Shown: positions 17,225 to 27,080, counted from the first letter of the stretch. The stretch: 64,000 bases of DNA from Lachnospiraceae bacterium (GCA_029012365.1 JAQXLY010000046.1:1-64000), one strand, 5' to 3'. The notes: generated from the letters alone by a model not told the origin. Numbers and translations are program-made.

Positions 17225-18164
17225 TATGATTAAGGCCTATTCGGTGCGCTATAAAGAGGATAAGAAGCTGGTTGATGTGGCAGAGCGCGAAGAGGCAATT
17301 CTTTTGCGTGCGGCAGAAGCTGTGGAGGCATCGGGATTTGTAGGCGGGTTGCATGCAATAGCACTGGAAGAGCAGGAAGGCGAACCGGATGGGGAAAGTC
17401 TTACGACAGACAGAGAAGATGCTGCGGATGCTATACCCGAAGAAAATAGAATTTCAGAAGAGGAAGCAGCTGTTACCGCAGCAGAACGTGAGGAAGAATT
17501 AAAAAGAATCAAATGTGAATTGACCGAAGCGGAAAAGATTGCACTTCGGATTGAGATGGAGAAGGAAATCCGAACACAGGCGGATATTATTTTAGAACAG
17601 GCAAGAGCGCAGGCGGAACAGGTAAAGGTAAAGGCAAAGCTTGCAGCCGAGGCGGAGAAGCTTGAGCTGTTTGAGACCGCAAAAAAGGAAGGCTATGAAG
17701 AAGGAAAGCTTATGTTACAGCAGGAGCTTTCGGATTTGGAGGCCTCTTATGCACAAAAGGAGAAGGCACTTTCTGAGAGCTATGAGCAAAAGGTAAAGGA
17801 ACTGGAGCCTATGGTTGCGGAAACAGTCATAGGATTACTGGAGAGCCTGACAGGTGTTCTTTTAGAGAGTAAACGTGGAATTGTGACTTATCTGATATCC
17901 AAAGCATTGACGGAATCGGAGCGAAGCAGCTCCTTTTTGATTAAGGTTTCAAAGGATGATGTGGAGGAGGTCAGAAATGCAGCAGATTCGTTGCGTGCTT
18001 TGTTTGACAGGGAAGTTGTACTTGAGGTTGTGCAGGATGTGCTGTTAAAAAAAGGCGAATGTATGATTGAAACCGATTCAAATATTATAGATTGTAGTCT
18101 GGGAACACAGCTGGAGGGTCTGGCAGAGGACATCCGGCTGTTAAGTGTACAGGAAAGGGCATAA
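17217..18164 (+). CDS. fliH: Flagellar assembly protein FliH
   Basis: A roughly 315-residue regulator that inhibits and localises the FliI ATPase. It is rich in Glu/Ala/Lys helices (IRTQADIILEQARAQAEQVK) forming a long coiled coil, with a C-terminal V-ATPase-E-like domain (VAETVIGLLESLTGVLLESK). Start is uncertain: a TTG at 17217 lies 10 bases after GGAGGT in the fliG end and gives MSNMIKAYS, while the ATG at 17226 would have a spacing too long. The gene therefore likely overlaps fliG by eight bases. Confidence 0.88.
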   Translation: MSNMIKAYSVRYKEDKKLVDVAEREEAILLRAAEAVEASGFVGGLHAIALEEQEGEPDGESLTTDREDAADAIPEENRISEEEAAVTAAEREEELKRIKCELTEAEKIALRIEMEKEIRTQADIILEQARAQAEQVKVKAKLAAEAEKLELFETAKKEGYEEGKLMLQQELSDLEASYAQKEKALSESYEQKVKELEPMVAETVIGLLESLTGVLLESKRGIVTYLISKALTESERSSSFLIKVSKDDVEEVRNAADSLRALFDREVVLEVVQDVLLKKGECMIETDSNIIDCSLGTQLEGLAEDIRLLSVQERA

Positions 18165-18167
18165 GGA

Positions 18168-19484
18168 ATGGCTTTTTTTACCGAGGATTATTTAAGGCTG
18201 CGTGAGCGGTCTTATGTGAAGAAATACGGTAAGGTTGTAAAGATTGTCGGTCTGACGATTGAGTCCATCGGACCGGATGCAAAGCTTGGGGATGTATGTG
18301 CGATTATGTCTGCGGATAAGTCAAAGCAGATACGTGCGGAGGTAGTCGGCTTTCGTGAGAACAGAGTGCTGCTGACTCCTTACGAGGAGGTTTCGGGAAT
18401 CGGAATCGGTGATATGGTAGAGATTTGTTCCGAAGCGTTTAAAGTACCGGTTGGAGATGCACTTCTCGGTGTTGCACTGGATGGTCTCGGAAGACCGCTT
18501 GACGGCAGAACGCTTCAGATAAGTGACTATTATGAAGTAAATGCCGTGCCGCCTGACCCTATGGACCGTGTTTTAATCAGAGATGCGCTTCCGCTTGGGG
18601 TAAAGGCGATTGACGGTATGCTGACACTGGGAAAAGGACAACGTATCGGTATCTTTGCAGGTTCCGGTGTAGGCAAGAGTACCCTGCTTGGCATGATTGC
18701 AAGAAATACAAAGGCGGATATTAATGTAATTGCACTTATCGGAGAGCGCGGCCGAGAGGTAAAGGAGTTTATCGAGCATGACCTGGGAGAAGAAGGTATG
18801 CGGCGTTCGGTTCTTGTAATCGCAACGTCTGACAAGCCGGCGCTGATTCGTAAAAAAGCGGCGCAGACGGCAACGGCAATCGCGGAGTATTTCAGAGACT
18901 GTGGGAAAGATGTTTTGCTGATGCTTGATAATCTTACCCGTTTTTCCATGGCACAAAGGGAAATCGGTCTTGCTGCGGGGGAACCGCCGGTGTCCAGAGG
19001 ATATCCGCCGAGTGTGTATGCGGAAATGCCGAAGCTGCTTGAACGTGCCGGAAACGGTGCGGTAGGCTCCATTACAGGTATTTATACCGTTTTAGTGGAT
19101 GGTGATGACTTTAATGAGCCGATTTCCGATACAGCAAGAGGTATTCTGGACGGTCATATCATTTTGTCAAGAAAACTCGGTCATAAGAACCATTATCCGG
19201 CTATTGACGTTCTTCAGAGCATTTCGCGTGTTATGAGTGCCGTGGCAACAAAGGAGCATAAGCAGCTTGCAAGCAGACTGAAAAGCACACTGGCAACCTA
19301 TACGGATGCGGAGGATTTGATCAATATAGGTGCATATAAATCCGGGTCCAATCCGGAAATTGATTATTCTATTCAAAAAATCGGTGCAATTAATGCTTTT
19401 TTGTGTCAGGGAACGGATGAAAAGTTTTCCTTTGAGGAAACGTTAGAGCAGTTGAGGAGTATTTTTTCGGATGATACGGTATGA
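18168..19484 (+). CDS. fliI: Flagellum-specific ATPase FliI
   Basis: A 438-residue ATPase of the flagellar type III secretion system, related to the F1 beta subunit. Walker A is GSGVGKSTLLG near residues 165-175, followed by IGERGREVKEFIEHDLG and Walker B VLLMLDNLTRFSMAQREI near 244-261. It ends with the usual helical C-terminal domain. It starts three bases after fliH and pairs with FliH and FliJ. Confidence 0.97.
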   Translation: MAFFTEDYLRLRERSYVKKYGKVVKIVGLTIESIGPDAKLGDVCAIMSADKSKQIRAEVVGFRENRVLLTPYEEVSGIGIGDMVEICSEAFKVPVGDALLGVALDGLGRPLDGRTLQISDYYEVNAVPPDPMDRVLIRDALPLGVKAIDGMLTLGKGQRIGIFAGSGVGKSTLLGMIARNTKADINVIALIGERGREVKEFIEHDLGEEGMRRSVLVIATSDKPALIRKKAAQTATAIAEYFRDCGKDVLLMLDNLTRFSMAQREIGLAAGEPPVSRGYPPSVYAEMPKLLERAGNGAVGSITGIYTVLVDGDDFNEPISDTARGILDGHIILSRKLGHKNHYPAIDVLQSISRVMSAVATKEHKQLASRLKSTLATYTDAEDLINIGAYKSGSNPEIDYSIQKIGAINAFLCQGTDEKFSFEETLEQLRSIFSDDTV

Positions 19485-19515
19485 TGCGGATGAGAAACCA
19501 AAGGGAGCGTAGCGT

Positions 19516-19971
19516 ATGAAAAAGTTTCGATATTCGATGCAGAGTCTTCTGGTGATGCAGCAGAAACTTGAGGACCAGGCGAAAGCCGCATACGGTGCCG
19601 CAAAGCTTCGGCTGAATGAGGAGGAGGAAAAGCTTGGGCTTCTGCAAAAAAAGCGTGATGAATATGTAAATGAAAAGCGTGATGTAATGACAAAGCGTCT
19701 GGATGTTCCGAAATTGAATCAGCTGCAGCGTGCCGTGGAAGTTACCGACGACCGGATTATCAGGCAGAAGCAAAATGTGAAAAAGGCAGAGATTGCGCTG
19801 CGTGCGGCGGAAGAACGTCTGCTTGAAGCCATGACAGGGCGAAAGACCCAGGAGCGTCTGAAAGAGAATGCGTTTGAAGTTTACCGGCAGGAAATGAATA
19901 TTGAGGAACAAAAAGAGATAGATGAGCGTACCGGTTTCCGGTACGGCAGGAAGGATACGGAGGAAGTATAA
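19516..19971 (+). CDS. fliJ: Flagellar export chaperone FliJ
   Basis: A 151-residue all-helical protein with long coiled-coil heptads (LLVMQQKLEDQAKAAYGAAK and RAAEERLLEAMTGRKTQERL). FliJ sits in the centre of the FliI ring and couples it to the FlhA gate. Sequence conservation is low in this family, so the call rests on length, coiled coil and position after fliI. Its last base overlaps the next start. Confidence 0.88.
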   Translation: MKKFRYSMQSLLVMQQKLEDQAKAAYGAAKLRLNEEEEKLGLLQKKRDEYVNEKRDVMTKRLDVPKLNQLQRAVEVTDDRIIRQKQNVKKAEIALRAAEERLLEAMTGRKTQERLKENAFEVYRQEMNIEEQKEIDERTGFRYGRKDTEEV

Positions 19972-20750
19972 TGGCAAGAAAAAATAAAGAAAACAAGGAA
20001 AATGATGAAAAAAAGGGCGGAGGCTTTCTGGTCTTTTTTATTGTCTTGCTTATTATTGTAATCTGGATTGCGATTTTTGCATTATTGATTAATCTGGATG
20101 TAGGGGGAATCGGCACTACGCTGCGTCCGATGCTCAAGGATATTCCGGTGATTAACAAAATTCTTCCTCCTGTTTCGGACGAGAAGCTTGCGTGGGAAAA
20201 TGATTTGGCATATAAAGATATTATTGAGGCCAATCAACGTATTAAGGAATTGGAGATTTTGGTCGATAAATTAACTATAGAGGGCGAGGATAAGGATGAT
20301 GAGATTGCCGCACTGACTTCACAGATAAACCGTTTAAGGGAACTGGAGCAAAAGATGGCAGAGTTTGAGGATCGCGTATATGAGTTTGACAAAAAGATTG
20401 TATTCGGGGAGAATGCACCGTCTGTAGATGAGTATATTGCGTGGTACGAAACGATTTCTCCGGAAAATGCGGAACGCATTTATGAGATGGCGATTCAAAA
20501 GGAAGCCTATAGTGCAACAATCCGTGATAAGGCAAATTATTACGAAAAGATGAAGGCATCCTCTGCGGCAAAGGTATTTGAAAATATGACCGCGGATTTA
20601 GAGTATGTATGCAAGCTGCTTTATTGTATGAAACCCCAGTCGGTTTCGAATATCCTATCCAATATGGATCCGCTGTATGCAGCAAAGCTTACAAGAAAGA
20701 TGAAGGAAATGGACGAGGCAAGGTTTGATGACTGGGTAACGGAAAACTAG
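19971..20750 (+). CDS. MotE/YlxF-like flagellar membrane protein
   Basis: A 259-residue protein with a basic N-terminus, one membrane segment near residues 19-43 (GFLVFFIVLLIIVIWIAIFA), a coiled coil at about 80-135, and a C-terminal MgtE-N-like domain (MKASSAAKVFENM, MKPQSVSNILSNMDPLYAAK). This is the arrangement of MotE / YlxF, a chaperone or assembly factor of the stator or hook in other bacteria, and the gene sits between fliJ and fliK as ylxF does in Bacillus. Function here is by analogy. Confidence 0.75.
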   Translation: MARKNKENKENDEKKGGGFLVFFIVLLIIVIWIAIFALLINLDVGGIGTTLRPMLKDIPVINKILPPVSDEKLAWENDLAYKDIIEANQRIKELEILVDKLTIEGEDKDDEIAALTSQINRLRELEQKMAEFEDRVYEFDKKIVFGENAPSVDEYIAWYETISPENAERIYEMAIQKEAYSATIRDKANYYEKMKASSAAKVFENMTADLEYVCKLLYCMKPQSVSNILSNMDPLYAAKLTRKMKEMDEARFDDWVTEN

Positions 20751-20803
20751 TATGGGAAATCCCCAAATGGGTTTCTATATATTTTTAAGAAAGGAGGAGA
20801 AAA

Positions 20804-22156
20804 ATGACGGCACAAGGAGTAATGGGCAGTACCGGTTCGGTAATGAACATCATGTTTCCGGGAGTTTCGTCTGCGGAAGGTTCTGTAAAGGAAACACAGG
20901 AAAATTCTTTTGAATCGTTTATGAAATCATCCAAAAGCGGAAAAAAGCAGGATGTTGTTTCATCCGCGACAGAGAAAAGCTCAAAAGGAAATTCCGCGCA
21001 ACCGAAAGATATTAAGGAACGGGCGAAGGAGTTATTTTCCGGCGAAAGCAAGGTAAGAGAAACGGGTATTTCAAAGGAAGAGGAAGCCGTAAAGGATTTC
21101 GGAAAAGTAGCGGAAGCAGTGTCAGCATTGCTTGTGCAGATTCGGCAGGTCGTTTGCGATACCCTCGGAATTACAGAGGAACAGCTTACGTCCGCAATGG
21201 ATGAGATTAACATTGAGGATGCGGATTTATTGGAACGGGACAGCCTGCAACAGATTTTTTTGAAGCTGAATCAGGCTGAGCCGACGGAGCTTTTGACAAA
21301 CGAGGAATTGCTGAAGAATTTTACCGGTTTGACGGAGGCTGTTGAGCAGGTATTTACCGAATCAAATCTGACACCGGAAGAATTCAAAGCGGCAGCAGAG
21401 GAAATAGCGCCAGTTACGGAGGAAGAAGACGGCATTGTTTTTGAAACCGTAACGGAGGATACCGGTAAGCCTCAGGACCAAAGGGAGAATGAGATTACAG
21501 AGCTTCCGGAGGAAAACACAGAGCCGCAAAGGTCGGCGATACCGTCTGAGGCAAAAGCCGAAACAAGCGATAACAATGAAGAACGTCATATGGCAAATGC
21601 AAAAAGGGAAGGTACAAAAACTGTAATTTCTTCCGAGGCGGATGTCAGTGTAAAGAATGTCTTTATTGATACACTGGTAAGTTATGCGGTAAATGAAGCC
21701 GGTGAGACTACCGTGGAGGCTGCTGCGCAGGTGAGGGAGATTGCAAACCAGATTATGGAGCAGATTAAAGTGACAATTCGTCCGGAACAGACGAATATGG
21801 AGCTTCAGCTGAATCCGGAACATTTAGGCAGAGTGAATCTTACCATCACGGAAAAGGAAGGTATGATGACGGCGCAGTTTACCACACAGACAGAGGTTGC
21901 GAAAGAAGCAATCGAAAGTCAGATGGCCGCACTCAGAGAGTCTTTACAGAATCAGGGTATTAAGGTGGAAGCGATTGAGGTAACCGTATCCGAGTTCGGA
22001 TTCGGGCAGAACAGGGAAGCCGGACAGAACGGGAGCGGTGAGCCGGAGAAGCGAAGACAACGGAATACATTTTTGGTTGAGGATGCGGAAGACGGCGGAC
22101 CTCATATAACAGAGTATTTGAATGCGACCGACAGCAGTGTGGATTATTCGGCGTAA
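20804..22156 (+). CDS. fliK: Flagellar hook-length control protein FliK
   Basis: A 450-residue exported molecular ruler. The long N-terminal two thirds is low-complexity, Glu/Ser/Lys-rich and not conserved. The C-terminal Flg_hook domain is clear from about residue 320 to 410: MELQLNPEHLGRVNLTITEK and then ESQMAALRESLQNQGIKVE. It switches export from hook to filament subunits via FlhB. RBS AAGGAGGAG before ATG 20804. Precedes flgD, as usual. Confidence 0.9.
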   Translation: MTAQGVMGSTGSVMNIMFPGVSSAEGSVKETQENSFESFMKSSKSGKKQDVVSSATEKSSKGNSAQPKDIKERAKELFSGESKVRETGISKEEEAVKDFGKVAEAVSALLVQIRQVVCDTLGITEEQLTSAMDEINIEDADLLERDSLQQIFLKLNQAEPTELLTNEELLKNFTGLTEAVEQVFTESNLTPEEFKAAAEEIAPVTEEEDGIVFETVTEDTGKPQDQRENEITELPEENTEPQRSAIPSEAKAETSDNNEERHMANAKREGTKTVISSEADVSVKNVFIDTLVSYAVNEAGETTVEAAAQVREIANQIMEQIKVTIRPEQTNMELQLNPEHLGRVNLTITEKEGMMTAQFTTQTEVAKEAIESQMAALRESLQNQGIKVEAIEVTVSEFGFGQNREAGQNGSGEPEKRRQRNTFLVEDAEDGGPHITEYLNATDSSVDYSA

Positions 22157-22170
22157 GAAAGGATTTGGTT

Positions 22171-23013
22171 ATGGCATTGATTCAACCGGTAAAAGACGGA
22201 AAAATTGAAAAAAATACCGCAATCGAAAGTACAGCAAAAGATACCACCGGTACTTCGAATCTCGGAAAAGATGCATTCCTGCAGCTCCTGGTAGCACAGA
22301 TGAGGTATCAGGACCCGTTAAATCCTACTTCCGATACCGAGTATATTTCACAGCTGGCACAGTTTTCGCAGTTGGAGCAATTACAGAATCTTGCATCAAC
22401 GAATGAAAACACTCAAATGTTTTCAATGGTAGGAAAAGAGGTTTGTGTTTCCGTGGAAAATTCGGACGGCACTCTTTCTTATAAGCAGGGGACGGTAAGC
22501 GGTGTGACGGTAAGCGGCGGTAAAGCATATTTAACGGTAGACGGCAGCCTGTATGATTCAGAGCATCTGATAGAGATTTATGAGGACGGTTATCTGCTTG
22601 AGCAGAAAATGCCGACCGTACACTCTCAGTATTTCGCGTATGACGGCAGTTCTCCGAAAAACTTTTCTTTTGAAGTGGATTTCGGAACCGAAGAAGCAAG
22701 AGCGACGGAAATTGCTCTTATTGTGGACGGTGAGAAGATTATTAATCCGGACTATATCAGAAAGAATGATAACTATTTTACGATTAATCAGGATGTTTTT
22801 CATCAGCTGACACCGGGCAAGCATATGATTTCCGTAATGTTTAATAATGATCCGTACTACACGACAAAAGAGAATGTGATTGAAGTGGATGTGATTAACT
22901 CGGATCCGAAGGAGGATACGGATGTGTTTGTCAGGGAAAATCCGGTAGAGTCCACGGGCAAAAATGAGACTACGGAGGAAGGAGCGGAGGATTCAAACGA
23001 GGCAGAGACCTGA
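22171..23013 (+). CDS. flgD: Flagellar hook assembly protein FlgD
   Basis: A 280-residue hook cap protein. The conserved N-terminal part is LGKDAFLQLLVAQMRYQDPL followed by SDTEYISQLAQFSQLEQLQN, characteristic of FlgD. The C-terminal part is longer than in Bacillus and ends in an acidic Glu/Thr/Asn tail. I took ATG 22171, nine bases after AAAGGA; the TTG at 22165 is an alternative. Located between fliK and the TIGR02530 gene. Confidence 0.93.
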   Translation: MALIQPVKDGKIEKNTAIESTAKDTTGTSNLGKDAFLQLLVAQMRYQDPLNPTSDTEYISQLAQFSQLEQLQNLASTNENTQMFSMVGKEVCVSVENSDGTLSYKQGTVSGVTVSGGKAYLTVDGSLYDSEHLIEIYEDGYLLEQKMPTVHSQYFAYDGSSPKNFSFEVDFGTEEARATEIALIVDGEKIINPDYIRKNDNYFTINQDVFHQLTPGKHMISVMFNNDPYYTTKENVIEVDVINSDPKEDTDVFVRENPVESTGKNETTEEGAEDSNEAET

Positions 23014-23070
23014 CAGACAGTGTAATGTAATCATGGATGAGCTACAGTAATACATAAAGAAGGGATGCTT

Positions 23071-23469
23071 ATGAATCAGTTACAGAACAACCGGTATGTA
23101 TCGATTGAACAGATGACGAATCTGTATCCGGATGCATCCGGAAAAAAAAGAGCAGATAATGTTTCTGTGGATACAGGTGTTTCGTTTCGTCAGATTTTAG
23201 AAGAAAAGCAGGCACAAACAACAGAGCTCAGGTTTTCAAAACACGCGAACGAACGGCTTGCCAGCCGGAATATCCGGTTGTCGGCGGAACAAAAGGAACG
23301 TTTGGAGTGCGGAGTGAATAAGGCTTCGCAAAAAGGAATCAGAGACTCGCTTGTCATGGTGGATAATATGGCATTTATCGTAAATATAACAAACCGGACG
23401 GTGATTACCGCAGTCGGTGAAGGAGACGATAAAATATTTACCAACATAGACGGCGCAATAATTACATAA
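23071..23469 (+). CDS. TIGR02530-family flagellar operon protein
   Basis: A 132-residue protein of the small family found between flgD and flgE in Firmicutes and spirochetes. The conserved part is FSKHANERLASRNIRLS and ALRLERGVNKA-like spacing, here LECGVNKASQKGIRDSLVMV, then AFIVNITNRTVITAV. The function is not established. I took ATG 23071, seven bases after AGAAGGG; ATG 23065 is an alternative. N-terminal 45 residues are probably disordered. Confidence 0.82.
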   Translation: MNQLQNNRYVSIEQMTNLYPDASGKKRADNVSVDTGVSFRQILEEKQAQTTELRFSKHANERLASRNIRLSAEQKERLECGVNKASQKGIRDSLVMVDNMAFIVNITNRTVITAVGEGDDKIFTNIDGAIIT

Positions 23470-23541
23470 CTGCCGGACCTGTGAAGGAGGCAGTATTCCC
23501 CCGAATGACAGAGGGGGAAGTAACAAAGGAGGTCATATATT

Positions 23542-24990
23542 ATGTTAAGATCACTTTATTCCGGTGTATCCGGTATGAAAGTTCACCAGTCGAAAATGGA
23601 TGTTATCGGTAATAATATTGCAAATGTAAATACAATAGGCTTTAAGTCCAGTCAGGTAACTTTCTCGGATGTGTTGTACCAGACATCATCCGCAGCGTCC
23701 GGACCGGATGAGACAAGCGGACGTGCCGGTGTGAATCCGAAGCAGATCGGTCTCGGTGCCAATTTCGCATCGGTAAAAACAACAATGGATGCTACAGGCG
23801 GTTCGCAGAGAACCGATAATCCGTTTGATTTAATGATTGAAGGGGATGGGTTCTTTATTGTCAGCAACGGCCCCCAGAGACTGTTTACAAAGGCCGGTTC
23901 CTTTACACTGGATGCGAACGGTACGCTTTGTACCGCATCAGGATATAACGTAATGGGATGGCAGGTGGACCCGAAAAATCCTACATCGATTAAGGCGGAT
24001 ACGGTTTCTCCGCTTCATATCATGAGCGCAGAGAATTTGTATTCCGAGCCGGAGGCTACTACAGCCGTACATTTTACGGGAAATATCGACAGTGCCGATA
24101 CGGATTTGGCAGGCTCCGGCCGTGTTACAAATTTTACGTTTTATGATAACCTCGGACAGAGCTATACGGTACAGATGCTTGTGAAACAGAACACACAGGC
24201 GGATGCACTGATTAAGTCCGAGTATTCGGTTGCAATTACCGATGTTCTTGACTCTAACGGTCAGTCGATTTTTTCTAAAAAGGTAGATGACGGTTTAGGA
24301 AATATCACTTATGAGCAAAGCTCTATTACCGAGGTTTCACTTGGTTCGTATACCTTTGCCGTGGCAGGCGTGGATGAAGCCACCGGTGTTCCTACTTTGG
24401 GCGGAGATGCACCGATTATGAGCTTTAATGCCTCAACCGGTAAAATGGTAAATATCGGAGATGCGGAGGGAGAACAGAGTCTGACATTTTCCATAAACGT
24501 AACAGGTGAACACCCGTTTAAGGATATTAATGTTGACTTTTCATCCCTGACAATGTTTGCAAACAGCGGAAAGACGACCATCGAAGGTAGTAAGGGGGGG
24601 CTCGACAATCTCGGAAAAGGCCGTACAGCAGGAAATATGTCGGGCGTAACCATTGACAACGCAGGTTTGATTTACGGCGTTTATGACAACGGCGTAAGTA
24701 AGCTTTTAGGTCAGGTTGTTGTTGCAAAATTTGCAAATAATTCCGGTCTGGAGGCTGTAGGAAACAGTTTGTTTGCCGAGTCACAGAACTCCGGAGAGTT
24801 TGACGGAATAGGAGAATCGATTACTATGTCCGGCGGCAAATTTAATGTAGGTGTGTTGGAAAGCTCCAATGTAGATTTAGCAAGTGAATTTACGGACATG
24901 ATTACAACACAGAGAGGTTTTCAGGCAAACTCCCGTATCATTACCACATCGGATACATTATTGGAGGAACTGATTAACCTAAAGAGATAA
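23542..24990 (+). CDS. flgE: Flagellar hook protein FlgE
   Basis: A 482-residue hook subunit. N-terminal MLRSLYSGVSGMKVHQSKMD followed by VIGNNIANVNTIGFKSS and C-terminal TDMITTQRGFQANSRIITTS form the coiled core; the middle is the exposed hook domain with the EGDGFFIV strand typical of FlgE/F/G. Size distinguishes it from FlgF and FlgG. A perfect hairpin follows the stop. RBS AAAGGAGG before ATG 23542. Confidence 0.95.
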   Translation: MLRSLYSGVSGMKVHQSKMDVIGNNIANVNTIGFKSSQVTFSDVLYQTSSAASGPDETSGRAGVNPKQIGLGANFASVKTTMDATGGSQRTDNPFDLMIEGDGFFIVSNGPQRLFTKAGSFTLDANGTLCTASGYNVMGWQVDPKNPTSIKADTVSPLHIMSAENLYSEPEATTAVHFTGNIDSADTDLAGSGRVTNFTFYDNLGQSYTVQMLVKQNTQADALIKSEYSVAITDVLDSNGQSIFSKKVDDGLGNITYEQSSITEVSLGSYTFAVAGVDEATGVPTLGGDAPIMSFNASTGKMVNIGDAEGEQSLTFSINVTGEHPFKDINVDFSSLTMFANSGKTTIEGSKGGLDNLGKGRTAGNMSGVTIDNAGLIYGVYDNGVSKLLGQVVVAKFANNSGLEAVGNSLFAESQNSGEFDGIGESITMSGGKFNVGVLESSNVDLASEFTDMITTQRGFQANSRIITTSDTLLEELINLKR

Positions 24991-25012
24991 GAAACATTCA
25001 TCTGGTCAATGA

Positions 25013-25042
25013 GGTCAGCAAAAGCACGGGCTTTTGCTGACC
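25013..25042 (+). terminator. Strong hairpin between flgE and flbD
   Basis: GGTCAGCAAAAGC (25013-25025) pairs perfectly over 13 bases with GCTTTTGCTGACC (25030-25042), with a four-base loop and then TGTAGGTTTTTG. It looks like a terminator or attenuator inside the operon, which would lower expression of flbD-motAB and later genes relative to the hook genes, or protect the upstream mRNA end. Confidence 0.75.
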
Positions 25043-25065
25043 TGTAGGTTTTTGCGGGGGATTTT

Positions 25066-25269
25066 ATGATTGAGGTTACAAAAATAAATGATACGAAGAT
25101 TTCCGTAAATGCGGAACTGATTGAAGTAATCGAAGAAATTCCGGATACGGTTATTACGCTTACTACCGGAAAAAAAATATTTGTAAAAGAAAGTAGACAA
25201 AAGATAGAAAATCTAGTAAAATCATATAAAAGGGATATTTTTCGTCAGATTATGAACATTAATGAGTAA
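25066..25269 (+). CDS. flbD: Flagellar protein FlbD
   Basis: A 67-residue protein of the FlbD (SwrD) family: IEVTKINDTKISVNAELIE then ITLTTGKKIFVKES and a short helical tail. It sits between flgE and motA, the conserved position. In Bacillus SwrD increases swarming power by affecting stator torque. The ATG at 25066 has a GGGGGA ahead. Confidence 0.9.
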   Translation: MIEVTKINDTKISVNAELIEVIEEIPDTVITLTTGKKIFVKESRQKIENLVKSYKRDIFRQIMNINE

Positions 25270-25328
25270 AAAGTTGCTACATTTTATGCGATAGATGAAA
25301 AAACTTTTTGATGGGAAGGTGAATAGTT

Positions 25329-26129
25329 TTGGATTTATCTACATTAATCGGAATGATAGCCGGAATCGCACTTTGTATTTTCGGTATGGTATACGGACAG
25401 GAAAACGTAATGAAAGCGTTAGGCTCTTTCTTACATGCGCCTTCGGCTCTGATTACATTCGGTGGAGCATTGGCTGCAACGCTTACGATGTCTCCGAGTA
25501 TAGGCGACTTTGTAAGAGGACTTAAGTCGCTGGGGATATCCATGAAGAAGGTGGAATATGATGAGACGGAGAAAATCAAGCAGATTATTGATTTGTCGAA
25601 CGTCGCACGTAAGGAAGGTCTTTTAGCACTTGAGGAAGCGGCAAACAGTAGTATTGATGATGAGTTTATGAAGAAGGGAATCCTGTTAATCGTAGACGGT
25701 ACGGATCCGGAGTTTGTCCGCAGAATTCTTGAGACAGAACTGGAATGTATCGAGAACAGACATAAATCCGTTATTTCTTTCTGGGAGAATCTTGCATCCA
25801 TGGGTCCTGCATGGGGTATGATTGGTACCCTGATCGGTCTTGTACTTATGCTTGCGGACTTAAATGATATTAATTCGGTAGGTCCGAATATGGCGGTTGC
25901 ACTTATTACAACATTCTACGGTTCCCTGCTTGCAAACTGGATTTGTCTTCCAACTGCGGCAAAGCTGAAGGAAAAGAACGGTGCGGAAGTAATGATTAAG
26001 ACGATTGTTGTGGAAGGATTGCTGTCGATTCAGGCAGGAGAGAATCCGCGTGTCATTGAAGAAAAGTTAAAATCCTTTATTGACCCGGCAGCAAGAGAGT
26101 CCCTGACTTCGGGAGGCGGTGAGGCATAA
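25329..26129 (+). CDS. motA: Flagellar motor stator protein MotA
   Basis: A 266-residue four-helix membrane protein of the proton or sodium channel. Membrane segments are visible near residues 3-20, 31-50, 149-170 and 180-200 (ASMGPAWGMIGTLIGLVLML). The cytoplasmic loop with charged residues that touch FliG lies between helices 2 and 3. The start is TTG, nine bases after GGGAAGG. The stop overlaps the motB start. Confidence 0.95.
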   Translation: MDLSTLIGMIAGIALCIFGMVYGQENVMKALGSFLHAPSALITFGGALAATLTMSPSIGDFVRGLKSLGISMKKVEYDETEKIKQIIDLSNVARKEGLLALEEAANSSIDDEFMKKGILLIVDGTDPEFVRRILETELECIENRHKSVISFWENLASMGPAWGMIGTLIGLVLMLADLNDINSVGPNMAVALITTFYGSLLANWICLPTAAKLKEKNGAEVMIKTIVVEGLLSIQAGENPRVIEEKLKSFIDPAARESLTSGGGEA

Positions 26130-27022
26130 TGGCTAGAAAGAAAAAGGAGGAGGCACCGGCACCGGGCTCGCCGGCGTGGATGGCGACATTCAGCGACCTG
26201 ATGAATCTGTTGCTTTGCTTTTTCGTGCTGTTGTTTTCCATGTCTAATGTAGATTCTGCAAAGTTTAATGAAGTGGCGCAGTCTTTCGCCAGTACCTTCA
26301 GTATTTTTAAGGCAGGCGGTGCTTTTTTCGGAGACGGTAATCTTGTTGCAAACGGTGCGACCCAGCTTAATAATCTGGATGAACATAAGGCTACTATGGG
26401 AGAGACTTCGGATTCCGATGTGGATAGGAATAACATCTATGAGGATAAAGGCGATACGAAGGAGCTTCTGGAATATTACAAGAATAAAGTATCGGAGTTA
26501 GAGGGTACGATTCAGGAGCTGGAAAATGAGGATAAATATCGGGAAGAACAGAAACAGGAAGCTGCATCTGCGGTATATGATGAGGTTTCCGAGCTGGCGG
26601 ACCGGTACAATTTGGGAAATTATGTTGAATTTGGCATGGACAAAACGTATAATTATGTTAAAATAGATATAAAGGGTTCTGTACTTTTTCAGTCGAATTC
26701 CGCTGAAATAAAAAAAGAGGCGGAGCCGATTCTTTTGAAAATCGGGGACATTTTAAAGGAATATGAAGATTTCGGAATCGAGATTATCGGACATACGGAT
26801 AATGTACCGATTAAATCCGGTCCTTATGCGGATAATGATTATCTTTCCGCCGCACGTGCCATTGAGACGGCGCAGTATCTGATAGAAACCAAGAAGCTGG
26901 ATTCGTCCAAAATTTCTTTTTCCGGAAAGGGAGAACGGGAGCCGGTTGATACTAATGCAACGGAAGAAGGACGTTCCAGAAACCGTAGAATCGAGTTCAG
27001 AATTTTTACCCCGGTGAATTAG
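26129..27022 (+). CDS. motB: Flagellar motor stator protein MotB
   Basis: A 297-residue stator subunit. After a charged N-terminus the single membrane helix carries the ion-binding aspartate D23 in TFSDLMNLLLCFFVLLFSMS. A Glu/Lys coiled region is followed by the OmpA-like peptidoglycan-binding domain (SVLFQSNSAEIKKEA, IIGHTDNVPIKSG, GKGEREPVDTNATEEGRSRN). Whether it uses protons or sodium cannot be decided by eye. Confidence 0.95.
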   Translation: MARKKKEEAPAPGSPAWMATFSDLMNLLLCFFVLLFSMSNVDSAKFNEVAQSFASTFSIFKAGGAFFGDGNLVANGATQLNNLDEHKATMGETSDSDVDRNNIYEDKGDTKELLEYYKNKVSELEGTIQELENEDKYREEQKQEAASAVYDEVSELADRYNLGNYVEFGMDKTYNYVKIDIKGSVLFQSNSAEIKKEAEPILLKIGDILKEYEDFGIEIIGHTDNVPIKSGPYADNDYLSAARAIETAQYLIETKKLDSSKISFSGKGEREPVDTNATEEGRSRNRRIEFRIFTPVN

Positions 27023-27080
27023 CCGGCGGATAGACAAAATAGGGACGTAGTTCCGAGGGGTATAAAAGGAGGCTGAGAAA

